Assembly: GCA_964019695.1 (NCBI GenBank)
Contig: CAXHUL010000503.1
Coordinates: forward strand, 496,001 to 560,000
Direction: 5' to 3'
From: Loripinus fragilis
Taxonomy: Eukaryota > Mollusca > Bivalvia > Lucinida > Lucinidae
Length of the DNA: 64,000 nucleotides
The notes beneath the pieces are model-generated. The model was not told the DNA's origin, did not search any database, and saw nothing but the letters and a program-made list of their open reading frames with translations. Made by a program: the position numbers and the translations under genes. Every line of letters starts with the position of its first letter. Positions within the stretch are counted from its first letter, which is position 1. Below are positions 45,424 through 57,375 of the stretch, in pieces.

Positions 45424-46219
45424 ACTTAAGGAATAAAGAAACGCAACAAACACTTCAAGTCATTGTAAGCATACACTATGATGCAAGATTTTAGTGCAAA
45501 TGATATTTATCCATAGGAGCAGTATGTGCCCCTCAAATTACAGCAGGTTCAACGTAATTATCGATTACGTAATCATTTTGGCATGCGCGTAACCAGCCTG
45601 GCCCCCGTAGTAAACTGCTGAAACAGGGTCAATAAAAGCATAGTTTGAATCAACCATCGGTTTATCGTTTTAAAAAGTCTTGGCATAGATTGCGGATCAA
45701 GGAAATGATCAAATGGCGACGTTTCTGTAGGATTCTGAAACGGTTTAAAGTCATTAACGTCAACTCTGAATACTGTGTAAAACATGCAAACTTTCTTTTC
45801 TGTTTGAGATTTATTCATTACAAGGACGTTTTGTTCAAGAATTATGACTTGAGATCTTCAGAAGTCAAGAAACCTCAATTCTGACGTCAAAATTCAATAT
45901 CCTACGTTTTAATGGTTTCCATGATGTTTATGTGTTTTTCTAATAATAAAATGATCCAGTGACAAAGTTAAGGTTACAGTTAACAAGTATGGTGTTCACT
46001 CTTGGCATGTAATCAGATGTTTTCTCTTTCATTGTCTCATTTTACATTTTCATATGTTTTCATCTTGTAGCGTAAAATAAAGCCTTAAAATGACGTTTTG
46101 GTATTTCATCACATGCTATAAATACTCAATATGTAATTTTCAAAAGAGATTTTACCAGACCGTCATTTAAACACGCAAAAATTATATTTTTGTCTGTTGC
46201 GTTTCTTTATTTCTTAAGT
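45424..46219. mobile_element. 796-bp Tc1/mariner-type element
   Basis: The ends read CTTAAG(G/A)AATAAAGAAACG(CAACA) in inverted orientation, and both are embedded in TATA, consistent with TA duplication. Open frames of about 80 codons on each strand inside show no DDE transposase or helix-turn-helix feature I can recognise. 46220-46540 is unrecognised. Confidence 0.8.
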
Positions 46220-46548
46220 ATACATTTTAGGTTTCATGGATAGTTGTTGAACCTTACAGTTGTCACAAAGCTGTGCCCTATTTTAGGTAAAGATAGGGAT
46301 TAGTAAATAATAGTAAATAATAACAATTGGCAAATTGTTGGAATTTCCATCCTATTGCGCCTTTTTTGAAGTCGCAGAAAAATATAAAAAAAATATTTTC
46401 AATTACGCTTTTTAAATCTTTCTATTTTGCTAAGAAAAAACGAATTTGCATCAGTAGCTAAGAAGTTATTGTCAAAATATGAAGTTTATCATGAAATTCA
46501 CTTCCACAGAAAGAAGCCATAATTTTGTTGTAATCTTTTTGCATACCT

Positions 46549-46677
46549 GAGGTGAGTTCAATAATGCGAGAGCTCGCCGGGCGCTCGTTGACTGGTACCT
46601 ATCTTTATTCGTTATGTGTAAAGCCTGACATCAGTAAAACGAGCGCTAGTAAGCACTCGCGTTTTTGAACTCGCCTC
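46549..46677. mobile_element. 129-bp palindromic MITE
   Basis: 'gaggtgagttcaataatgcg' at the left pairs with 'cgcgtttttgaactcgcctc' at the right, and inner 'gcgctcgtt'/'aacgagcgc' also pair. Confidence 0.8.
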
Positions 46678-46718
46678 TGATCAACATGTTATGCACAAGT
46701 TAAATTATTTTCTATTAC

Positions 46719-47165
46719 CACTGGGTGGAAACGTACACAGGATATTGCTCCAAAATGAGCCGATGTTTACACTGAATTAGGAAAAAAACACACAACAAAG
46801 GTAAGGAAATCAGGAATTCTCCTATTTAATTCTTTTTTCGGTACTTGGCGTGTACCAATTTAGAATCGCTATATGTATATTTAGCAAATTGTATGCATGA
46901 TTTGGCATCAAACACTGAACTTGATAGTGAAAATCACAAAATGAAAGTCGTGCTCATACCAAAATTTAGACACCTATCCCCAAAAAGGAATTATATTGAA
47001 CCAAGAAAGCAAACTATTAAAATTCTGAATCGGCCTTTTTTTTGCAATGGCATTTAAATATCAATACTGAAAATTTCAGCCTAGTAGGTTGAAACTTGAC
47101 GGAGATATGGCTCAAAACTGATGGTCAGTTAGTCTCGAAAAGGGTACTGGGGATTGGGAAATCTC
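46719..47165 (+). repeat. Unrecognised ~450-bp dispersed element, copy 1
   Basis: From 'cactgggtggaaacgtacac' to 'gggtactggggattggg'. It contains an open frame of about 70 codons ('LESLYVYLANCMHDLASNTE...') with no ATG at its start. Copy 2 (inverted) is at 52975-53465, and a truncated copy 3 (inverted) is at 48603-48766. The two long copies share the frame (63 of 70 residues), but most differences seem non-synonymous, so recent duplication explains it better than selection. Confidence 0.75.
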
Positions 47166-47399
47166 AGTTTTAGTGTACGGGAGTATTGTTTTTAGTGTAC
47201 TGGGTATTGAATTGAAGATTAAAGGATAAAACAGAGATTGGTTGCTAATTGGAGCTCTTCATGATATGCTGATATGGGATGTTGTTCCAATTATATCCCT
47301 TACCGAAACTGAACGCCCATCAGCCACAATTTATCACTAAATCTTATGGTACTAGTTGGTTATATGCACAAGCGCATGCAATGGAGGCTCGGCTGACTC

Positions 47400-48372
47400 T
47401 GTGCAAAGGCATTACTTTTTCAGATTATTTGCTGCATGCACATACAAATTACAATTTTGGATGGACACACAGGCATAAATTTAGGCGTCTGGTACCCCTG
47501 GCTGGCTGCGCATGTATTTTAAGGGATGAATTTACAAAAATATACACTAGGTTACATAAGATGAGCTTTATACATGTACATATGATACAGCGTCCAAAAG
47601 CCATACACGTTTACAGCTATAAGAGCGTTGAAGAACCTGTCAAAGCTAAAAAAATGCACAATTTCTTCCATATATTTGCTGTTTGCAAACATAAAAAGGC
47701 TTTTAATTAATGCATGGGTCGAAAATTATGGGTCTGATCTCACTGGATAGCTGCGCTTGTACATGTATTGTTAAGGGATTAATTTAGCGAATTCATGCAT
47801 GACCTAAATAATAATTGCGACGCGAGAAAGCCTATCTTCAAGGTAAGTGATCAGGCAAGTCTGTTTGGCTTCAGAGACTAGTATATTGACTTTCCAGAGA
47901 TTGAATATCAAAGGTGTTGATTAGTTTGTGCGCATTCACAAGATTGTCTGCACCTATGTTGTGGGCATGCAACAAAGTCAGGATGTTATTTTTTGCGGTG
48001 GGCTAATATAGCCTCTAAAAGCCAAAATGCTGCTATGCAAACAAGGATGGCTCTGGGGAGCTTGCAGAAGTGTACAATCTTGATTGATTTGTTTGTTTGA
48101 TTTGATTCTTCACATCCCATCAACAATATTTCAGTTATATAGGGACAGGTCTTCCTGGTTGAACCAGTACTAAGGTAGGAATTATGTTCTTGTTCAAGGA
48201 CACAACGCAGTGACGCCTGTGAAACTTGGACCTGTGGCCCCTCGGTCTCGAGTCAAGCACTCTACCTCTGAGCCACTGCGCTCTTGATTGAGGCTTTCCT
48301 GCTTGCTGAAATTAAGGCGTCTGGTTTCACTTGATGGCCGTGCATGTGTTTTAAGGGATGACTTAATACGCA
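47400..48372 (+). repeat. Diverged tandem repeats (~250-340 bp), split by a SINE
   Basis: 'ggcgtctggt(a/t)' followed by 'gctgcgcatgtattttaagg'-type text occurs near 47485, 47735 and 48318. The last interval is lengthened by the SINE at 48060-48290. The 143-codon ATG frame at 47279-47710 lies across the first unit and shows no domain. Confidence 0.55.
48060..48290 (-). mobile_element. tRNA-derived SINE, copy A
   Basis: On the minus strand: head 'gagcgcagtggctcagaggt', degenerate B box, 'gcgttgtgtccttgaacaag', body, and tail 'aatcaaatcaaacaaacaaa'. Confidence 0.8.
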
Positions 48373-48571
48373 TATGCAACAGATTGTGATTTAGTTTGAT
48401 GCTACAGCCGTTAGGCCCTGGGATAGATATGGTTTAACCCCACCCTCCCACAGGCTGAATTTTGTAGACTTTGATTTCCATAAAGCCTTATATGTTACAA
48501 GTTTTGTTTTTGAAACATGTTAGCCGTCTGGCAACGGTCACGTAAGCCTGTAACATCCTGTTACACATGTT

Positions 48572-48928
48572 TGTTTTGTTTGTTTTGATTCTTTACATCC
48601 CATCTAAATTTTGGTGTGAGCATGACTTTAATTTTGTGATCTTCACTATCAAGTTCATTGTTTGATGCCAAATCATGCATACAATTTGCTAAATATACAT
48701 ATAGTGATTCTAAATCAACACACGCCAAGTACCGAAAAAAGAATTAAATAGGAGAAATTCCAGCATGTCTTTCAGTTATATAGGGACGGGTCTTCCTTGG
48801 TTGAACCAGTACTTAGTAAGGATTAATGTTCTTGCTGAAGGATACAATGCAGTGACGCTGGTGAGGCTCGAACCCATGGCCCCTCGGTCTTGAGTCAAGC
48901 ACTCTACCACTGAACCACTGCGCTCCCT
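48572..48928 (-). mobile_element. tRNA-derived SINE, copy B, with 14-bp TSD and a nested insert
   Basis: On the minus strand the head is 'gagcgcagtggttcagtggt' with B box GGTTCGAGCCT; the tail is 'atgggatgtaaagaatcaaa'. CTGTTACACATGTT flanks both sides (48558-48571 and 48929-48942). The SINE is present only in copy 1 of the 1.1-kb duplication. Inside it, 48603-48766 is a fragment of the dispersed element seen at 46719. Confidence 0.85.
48603..48766 (-). repeat. Dispersed element, truncated copy 3, nested in SINE B
   Basis: Runs from 'taaattttggtgtgagcatg' to 'aggagaaattccagca', breaking the SINE body between 'acatcccat' and 'ttcagttatataggg'. These are contiguous in SINE A at 48110-48142. 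Confidence 0.8.
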
Positions 48929-51689
48929 CTGTTACACATGTTACCTATCAAAAATCGTTAAAATGACATGAAATGTACGAAAGTCAAAATGTTAATAGAG
49001 GCATATAAATGAGTTTAAGTTTTAAATTTTCATATAGCCCAATCATAAACACAAAACGTTTTTATTTAAAACAAAATTATACGGTCCACTATTTTACGGA
49101 TGTGACATTTTGCATTACTACCCTATTTCTTGGAAATTATTGTGGCTGTCGTTTCTTCTGAAATGTTTATTATTGGTCATTGGGTCTGGTGTTTGATACT
49201 GCCACAAAGACAATAAACTGAACTATCCAAACTCCAAAGACCAGCTTTTTCTTTGCAAAATATCTTTTGTAGGCATTTGAAAATGGCTACCAGTGTATTA
49301 ATTTTCAATAAAAACAAATACATTTTTTGCTAAAAAACATGGATTAAGTCATGCAGTTTAAAGAAAGCCCAAATATATTCAGCTGGCATGTTATGAGAGA
49401 GATTAATGACAGTAAATTATACTTGAGTAGCGTGCTCATCTTGAAAACAGAATGCAAATAATAACATATATAACATCCAAAAATATCTGTGCATGGACCA
49501 TCCCATTTAGTTTTTTTGTACACTATGATTTTCTAAAGATATATTAAATGTTTAGAAGAATATAAGATGCAAAATGGCTCAAATTAAGGTTCTGGCAGTT
49601 AGGGCTTTACTTTGTTACAGTCACGTTGACTCTGTTACCTTTTAAAAATCTCTAATCCTATAGTGCAAATACAAAGTTGAATCTAATTCTTATTCATCAA
49701 AATACTAATTGCATCGAAAGCTCTTAAATACTTGCAGCCAACAGCCAGTATGCAACAAAATAATCTACAGCTATGATAATACTGTTATTTACGTTACTTA
49801 ATAAAATATATTACTATTTAGAACAGTGCTTTCACTTGACCATTGGCTGCCAAAAGACCTCCAAAGCATTGTTCATTATGATTCACTACAAACTCATTAT
49901 ATAAGCCACAAAGTAATGTAGGCCATGGGATACAAATGGCTTTGTCTCTCCCAGGGGTAATTTTGCAGACTATGCTATTCATATAGCTGAATGTCTTATA
50001 AGTTTTTTGAAATATGTTACCCCTCAGACAAGTGTCGCATAAGCCATGTAACACCTGTCACGAACGTTACTCTCCAAAATTTATTCAAATTACATGGACT
50101 GTTAAAATGTCAAAAATGTTATGAGACATTCAAATGAATTGAAGTTTAACGTTTCTATATAGCCCAACCATTTAGCAACAAAACCTTATTATTTTAAACA
50201 AAATTATGCTATCCACTATGTTACGTGACATTTTTCATTGCTACCCTATTTCTGGGAAATAATTATGCCCGTCGTTTCTTCTTATTACTGACAAAAGGGT
50301 CAAGGTTTTGGTGTTATCAAAAAGACAACTAATTGACCTATCCAAAATTGTAAAGACCTGCTCCGTAGCTGTTATAGAATATTTTTTGTAGACATTTGAC
50401 TTGATAAGTTTACAATGATAACACACACATTTTTTGGCTAAAAAAACATGGAATAAAGACATGCAGAGTAAAAACAAATATATTCAGCTGGCATGTTATG
50501 AGATTGGATACCAGCAGTAAATTATACATAAGCAGCATGCTTATCTTGAAATGATAGAGCAAATAGTAACATATATAACATCCAAAAAATAAGCTTATGG
50601 AAGCCCTCTCCCCATTAAGTAGTTATTTAGTACAATATGATATCCTTAAACTGCATCAAATGTTTTTTAGAATATAAGATGCAAAATGGCTCACGTTAGC
50701 TTCTGGCAGTATAGGCTTCACTGTGTAACAGCCATGGTAACTCTGTTACCCTATAATAGTATCTAAATCTATTGTACAAATACAAAGTTTAATCTAATTC
50801 TTATTTAATGACATGCTCATTGCATTGAAAGATGTTAATAAATGCAGACAACAGCCAGTATGCAACAAAGCAATCTACAATTATGATAAAACTGTTGTAC
50901 ACGTTACTTAATATCAAATATATTATACCACAGCTGTATTAAGTACAGTGTTATCACTTGACCATTGACTTTAATAATACCTCCGAAGCTTTGTTCGTTA
51001 TAGTTTGCTACAAACTCATTATATAAACCACAAAATTATATTCGTTAGCTCATACACAGTAAGGAGATTACCCTGCAATATCAAAGTTTACTATGTTACC
51101 CTGTTAAATAGGAGCTTCTATAGTAAGATAGGAACTTCTTTAGTGATAATATCAAAGTATTTCTTATTCTTATATGTCAATATATTTTTTTTATTGAAAG
51201 CAAAGGACTAGAAATATGAACCTATTTTACAGTTACATATGTTGCTTTCTTTTATATTTATCATTTAAGTGTAATAAAAGCACTATATGAGTTTAAACTA
51301 CTAGTTGATATAAATTGCTGCCATTTGAAGGCCCACTTATGCGAAATATGATGAATAGTGTCCTTATTAGTATAAAGCATATTACTGAAAAAAAAAATGA
51401 TTGAAGCATGGGTGATTTAGAGGAAGATACTTGAACTTAAAGCACATAAACTATCATAGAAGTTTTTTGTATCAAATATGTAACCAATATTAAAAGAACT
51501 GCTAATTTTAATGGTCAAATTACTTTTCATAAAATGGTTTATGATATTGTTTATCTGAGTCGTAAAAATTCAGTCCACGTTTGACAACCTTCATGCCTAC
51601 CCCTATAGTCATCATCTATTTTTATCTAAAGCATGTCCAATTTGGCTGGATTTAATGTGAAAAATAAAATCAAATAAGCCAGCATAATT

Positions 51690-51825
51690 GATTTTGAGAG
51701 GGCTGGTTGCTTTGCTTAGTTTGTCTTCCTGGTGTCTCGTGGTTGTTGTGTGCTCTTCCTCGCAGTGCCATGGGATTGTCTGCAGTTTGTGATTGTGGTA
51801 TTTCCTGATCATACTCACTATTTTT
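51690..51825 (-). repeat. 'RKYHNH' dispersed repeat, copy 3
   Basis: On the minus strand it translates as RKYHNHKLQT, followed by 'cgaggaagagcacac'. Matches 38640-38736. 51040-51690 and 51826-52230 are unrecognised. Confidence 0.6.
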
Positions 51826-52232
51826 CTAACGCAAAATCAATCTGAACCATAAATATTCCATATATTATGTCACCCATTGTAAAATAATTTTATCAAAAAT
51901 TAAAACACTTAATATTTATGAAAATGAAAGTAGAACTTTATCAATCAATATTTTTTTTCTATCAGAACTGGATTGGTTGAATGTCTGTCATAACTTCTAA
52001 ACGGTGTTATGTGACTTTTTTGTTACTGTAAAGGTGGCACCTCATGAATGCGTAATAAGGACTGGTCAACCTTACACATAGGTAAAAGCTGAAAATTAGG
52101 CGTGGTTTTATTAAAAAGTAACTATCATATTGCGCCATTGCCTCAGATTAGACGCAAAACACGTTATTTAGTCCTTAAAATGCCAGCAAAATAACTGCAT
52201 CTGAAAATGTCTATTTAACATAAGCATAGGGG

Positions 52233-52322
52233 CTAACATTGTGGACACAGATCAGACTGATCATACAGGAGCAGTATGATCTGGGTCCTACAGGAGCAGT
52301 CTGATCTGGGTCCACAATGTTT
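52233..52322. repeat. GATC-rich hairpin with an internal 25-bp duplication
   Basis: 'aacattgtggac' and 'gtccacaatgtt' close the stem; 'ggagcagtatgatctgggtc' is followed by its copy 'ggagcagtctgatctgggtc'. 52323-52970 is unrecognised. Confidence 0.75.
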
Positions 52323-52974
52323 GTCTGTGAAGCTTCAAATATTTTAGTGGATGGCAAAAAACATACATTTTGTGATTATGTGCTTTAAGGGTTAATAAAT
52401 GTGAGTTCAGTGTGTATACGGTTAGGATTTTCATGAAATGCACGCTTGCTTGCGTGTCCCAAAAAGCTGATTAACTCTTTACCAAACTATAAATAAAAGG
52501 TGATTTCCCTTCCTTAGCAGATGAAATAGCCAAACCTAGCCCAGATATGAATAATAAATTGCCGCCTTTACAGTAAGCGAAAAGTCTATTGATACAATCA
52601 TTTAGGCAAGACCTAGTTTGTAACTAAATTAAACTCCTGAAACATTTAGCAATGGAAGTGTACTTCAAACTGCTTTTATTGCCAAAGCAAACACTATGGA
52701 TCCTAACCAGACTGCTCCAAAGATAAGTATTATCTGGAAACATAATGTTTGCAAATAAGGCTTCCAAAGTACACCAGCAGATTAGAGCAAACATTTAGTC
52801 TGTACTGAGTCTTAGAGGAGCGTAAAGTCAATTGTTAGTTTGTCAGGACTGAAAGGTAGAATGGCAGAGAGATGTACGGATGGAATCAAGCAATTCAATA
52901 GTACTTAAAACTGACTTTGATTAGTAGGGTGCTAAAAAGGGCTAGAAATTACCTGCCAATCCTCAGTACACCAA

Positions 52975-53465
52975 ATTTAGACAATATGCATTACCCAGTA
53001 CACCTTTTCCCAATCCCCAGTACCCTTTTCGAGACTAACTGACAATAAGTTTTGAGCCAGATCTCCATCAAGTTTCAACATACGAGGCTGAAATTTTCAG
53101 CATTGATATTTAAATGCCATTGCAAAAATTTGGCCGATTCAGAATTTTAATAGTTTGCTTTCTTTGTTCAATATTATTCCTTTTTGGGGATAGGTGTCTA
53201 AATTTTGGTGTGAGCACGACTTTCATTTTGTGATTTTCACTATCAAGTTCAGTGTTTGATGCCAAATCATGCATACAATTTGCTAAATATACATATAGTG
53301 ATTCTAAATCGACACACGCCAAGTACGGTAAAAAGAATTAAATAGAAGAAATTCCAGATTTCCTTACCTTCGTTGTGTTTTTTTTTCCTAATTCAGTGTA
53401 AACATCGGCTCATTTTGGAGCAATATCCTGTGTACGTTTCCACCCAGTGATTACAATACCAAGAA
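52975..53465 (-). repeat. Unrecognised ~450-bp dispersed element, copy 2
   Basis: Inverted relative to 46719-47165. The frame on the minus strand (53322-53110) reads 'LESLYVYLANCMHDLASNTE...'. 53466-54500 is unrecognised apart from a weak 'ttctatcagctgac...gattttcaagatat' repeat related to 59570. Confidence 0.75.
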
Positions 53466-54499
53466 TTTTATCATTCATTATCATATTCAGTTTGGCATCA
53501 TTCAGATGCAAGGAAAGCTGTGACCAATTGTCAAGCAAGTTCTTTAAAAGGTGCAGTTTTGGGGCCAAATGTTTTAGTATCTAACATCACTTTGGGTTAT
53601 TTTACCAAGCTTGACCTGGGTCAAAGATATCCCCACCCAGGGGTCACATTGTTTACACAGAGATCAGAAGCCTGAGTGCATGGTGTCTGAAGATGTTTAT
53701 GAAACACTGTGCCCCCACCCATATGCTTGTCCATAAGGATCATCTTGCCAGGTCTTCTATCAGCTGACTAAATCTGAGGCTACTAGCTGTGATGGTTTTC
53801 AAGATATCTTTATTACAGGTTTTCTATATCCGACTAAAAAAGAAACACACCATGTAGAACTGTTCAACTCTCAGGAAGATCACAAGTGATAGGCAAGTTT
53901 CGCTTTTATCAGTGCAAAGGTATATCAAGTACTGCTGCATTTCACATCTTTTGCAATTAGGCATCAAAAATATGTTTAAAGAAAATTGGCCACGAACCAA
54001 GTGGGCGTTAAATTGTAAAGTCACAGAAAGTAAGCGCTTTTATAATGCTCTCTTGCTAGATAAATTCAATCAAATGGAATCGTCTCAGTAGACCAACTTT
54101 TACCTAGAGACCTATTCCTTGCAAATTCTATCTTTAATTTCATCATACGCAATTATTTACGCTAGTTAGCCTCTTTCTAGTGACTGCCCTTTAGATAACG
54201 ATACCATACTGGAGACAAACCTAACAAAACATGCAAAGATTTCACAATTGTTTTAATCAAATTAAACTGATAAAAATTGGTTTGGGAATCACAAAAAAGC
54301 ATCACTAAACACATTGATAGTCTCACATAACGACTACATATTGTTTTCACACTTTACAAGTGTAAAGCATACTCTGAATTCCGTGTAGGCAATAGCATTG
54401 AATAAACGCTTCCAAAACTCATTTACCATTCGCCTTGGTGAGTTGTGTGCCTTCACAGGGAAGGTACAGATACTCATCTACACCATACTCAAGTTTTAA

Positions 54500-54905
54500 G
54501 ACGTGATCAGAAATAAGTATTTCATGACGAGTAACATTTCCGTATTAAAAGGAGAACTTGATGGGAAAATCGTAGTGGTGCATTTCTTTTTTTTGTCGGG
54601 TATATGTCCAAATTTGCAAAGGGCATTAACCCAAAAAATAACTTATAACTTTTTCTTAAGGTTCCTCAGCACACTTTGGCCAATTTTACAAGTTATTGCT
54701 CATCATATTCAAGACAAACTGGCTGTCTCTTTTGATTCGTCCTCCATAGGACTGATTAGTTTTAAGTGGTTTCTAACTATTTATGCTAAATACAGTTCCG
54801 TAAAAACTTACAACAAGGAGGATTCAATTTTTTAGAGAAAAAAAAAGCCTTTTCTAAATTTTCCAAATCCATCATCTGCATGTATATTTTGACATTATCC
54901 CCGTT
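54500..54905 (+). pseudogene. Unrecognised reading frame, inverted-pair copy 1
   Basis: Open from 54500 to a TAG at 54833-54835; the first ATG is 54524. Residues 'RFLSTLWPILQVIAHHIQDK' onward match copy 2 (59123-59551, minus) for about 60 residues. Where copy 2 reads on through 'SIFLGKKYLF', this copy has a TAG and then a shifted frame. It lacks any domain I know. It could be a broken exon or a transposon coding remnant. Confidence 0.5.
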
Positions 54906-55052
54906 CATGATATTACAAACTAGAGCTTCGCACCTGAGTGCACATGATTTAAGACTTTTCAGTACCATACATAGCGGCTTAGTAACAAAATGTCACTTGC
55001 GAATGTACAGTTCAATTGAATGTTTTTGATTCTTTACGTCCCAGCCAACAAT

Positions 55053-55945
55053 TTTAGCTCACGTGAGCCAAAGGCTCAAGGTAAGCTATTTTGATTTGTC
55101 TTCGCCTGGCGAGCGTCAGTCTGTCCATAAAACTCTTGCTTCAAATGACAACTCCTCCTGAACGACTTGTCCAAATTCAAACTAATTTCACAGAATTGTT
55201 CCTCAGGATACCTTCTACCAATTGAACAAATGGTTCCCTTCCTCTGAACAAAGGGACTGCCAGAGCTCTAGATAAGAATTGATTTAAACGACATCTCCTC
55301 CTGAACCACTGGTCCAAATACAAAATAAATTTACATAATTGTTCCTCACACTGCCCTTTACTAACATTGCATAAATGGTTCTGCTCCACTGAACAGGATG
55401 GCTGCCAGAGATCCAGATAAGAAATAGTTTAAACGTTATCTCCTGAACCGCAGGTCCAAATTCAAAATAATTTTTATAGAATTGTTCGTCAGGATACCCT
55501 CTACCAAAATTGCACACGCACAAATTATTCCGCTCAGCTGAACAAAAGGGCCACCAGAGCTCTAGATAAGAAATATCTTTAAACAACATCTGCTCCTGAA
55601 CCACTAGGCCAAATTTAAAATAATTTCACAGAATTGTTACGTTTGATGTCTTCTACCAAAAAATGCACAAAGGGTTCCTCTACGCAGAACAAAAGGGACT
55701 CCAGAGCTCTAGATAAGATATCTTTAAATACCAATATCTCCTGAACCACGGGTCCAAAATCAAAATAATTTCACAGAAATGAATCTTATTTTGTCCTCTA
55801 CTAAAATTGATCAGATGGTTCTCCTTTACTGAACAACATGGCTACCAGAGATAAAAATAGAAACATTTTTAAATCCAATCTCCTTCGCCACAGGCCAATG
55901 CATCATCTATTCATGTGCTAGGACTCAGGTGAGCGACCCAGGGCC
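55053..55945 (+). repeat. Tandem array, ~147-bp monomer, bounded by agctcacgtgagcc / caggtgagcg
   Basis: Starts 'agctcacgtgagccaaaggc' and ends 'gactcaggtgagcgacccag'. 'tcctgaac' anchors sit near 55155, 55302, 55443, 55592 and 55740. The ends resemble those of the 10682 and 60824 arrays although the monomer is unrelated. 55946-56590 is unrecognised. Confidence 0.8.
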
Positions 55946-56797
55946 CTAGGACCCTCTTGTTTGTTTTAGTTCTCAAAAAGAGCGTGTGAATAAACATAAA
56001 ATGCATTCTAAACTTTTTTCCTAATTATATCTTATATCTGCTCCTTGAACATTTTGTAGCACATAAAGAGAGTGCGGTACAATGGTGCATGCCATGCCAC
56101 ATTTCATCACAGGAAACATTAATGAGTTTCCAGTTCATTTTGGATTAAGCCATGTATTCTGGGAAACCCCTAACACCTAAATGCGTAATTTTACAAACAA
56201 CATAGACCCAGATGAAATGCCGCATAATGCTGGTTTTCATCTAAGGTAACACTGTTTGTAAAGGTAAAATAAAGAGATAGAGACAAAAGAACACAATCTT
56301 TTTTAAAGTATAACCTGACACCCCTATGTACTATGGATTATTTGATACACTTAGCCAAAAGGAAGAATCCATTAATATACAAAGGATGAAGAATTCGGTG
56401 ATGTGCCTGTATACTAATTTTATTACTTAGCTAGTATGTATGTTACTGAAATAGTGTGCACTCAGGTGAGACCTTTAGAAATATATTAATACATATTACA
56501 AGGGGCATTCAAAAATAATGCAAGTTAAATTACTTCTCAGTCACTTTTTGTTTTAAATTTGTACTTGTTTTTCGTGGTCTGTCCTTCAAAATATTCTCCA
56601 TCTACATGGAAGCGGGTCAAGTTGTCCCCGAGTCAACTCGTTCCCTAGGTCAACTCGTCCTTGGGTCAACTCGCTCGGGTCAACTTGTCCTGTTCCTATT
56701 TGCATGGGAGACTTGCATTGACACATATTCATTTATATTAAGCATGTAGACGAAATTTTGGGAATAAAAATGGTACATACTTTTGTGAGTGTACTAT

Positions 56798-57057
56798 GTT
56801 CAGATTAGCCTACGCTTCCTACTACATACTGGTACGCCTGAGCAAGGACAAAGACCCTCACTAGCACCTAGCCATTTAATTCATTATAAGAGAAAAGTCA
56901 TTATTTATCAGCAAGGGGTGGGGGTTGGTGGTGGTGTGGTACCCCAGCTGATAAATAATGACCGTTCCCTAAATGAACATTTGGCCCTGTCATGTTAACA
57001 TGTTTTAAGTTTTCAGCTGAGCCAATCTTGTATAAGGAAGCGCAGGCTAATCTGAAC
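56798..57057. mobile_element. 260-bp hairpin MITE
   Basis: Inverted ends 'gttcagattagcctacgctt' and 'aagcgcaggctaatctgaac'. An inner pair 'gtcattatttatcagc'/'gctgataaataatgac' flanks a GT/GG-rich loop. Confidence 0.78.
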
Positions 57058-57130
57058 GTTCGCTAGTCCCATGTGCGATGAGCAACGCATTTTACCAATC
57101 ATTAAAAGGCTTTTATTCATTACATAAGTA

Positions 57131-57375
57131 GGTTAACACTACTGTAGTGCCTGCCAAGAATGACAGTGACTTCGTGTTTTGTTTACGATTGTTAAGTAAA
57201 ACATTTACTCTTACACTCCACTTGAGCTAATGCGAATCGATAGATCATATGTGTATTAATCCTATCCTGCGGGTAGGATTAATACACAAGTGATCAAACG
57301 ATTCTAAGTCCCTGATAACTTTGTAAACAAAACATGACGTCACTCTCACTCTTGGCTGGCATGACAGTACTGTTA
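57131..57375. mobile_element. 245-bp palindromic MITE
   Basis: The ends 'ttaacactactgtagtgcct' and their inverse bracket a central hairpin 'gtgtattaatcctatcc' / 'ggtaggattaatacac'. Confidence 0.8.

Larger units (their letters stand above)
48405..51040 (+). repeat. ~1.1-kb tandem duplication (two diverged copies)
   Basis: Copy 1 (48405-49915, enlarged by a SINE) and copy 2 (49916-51034) share an ordered series of landmarks: 'gg(c)ccatggga', 'catatagcccaa(t/c)cat', 'gctaccctatttct', 'gtcgtttcttct', 'tattcagctggcatgttatg', 'agatgcaaaatggctca', 'caacagccagtatgcaacaaa' and 'aaactcattatata'. They are clearly diverged, so the duplication is not recent. No coding content is recognised in either copy. 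Confidence 0.85.

Noticed and set aside
47279..47710. 143-codon ATG frame on the plus strand
   Set aside because: It overlaps diverged tandem repeats, has His/Lys/Tyr-rich random-like composition and no domain. At this base composition a frame of this size is plausible by chance.
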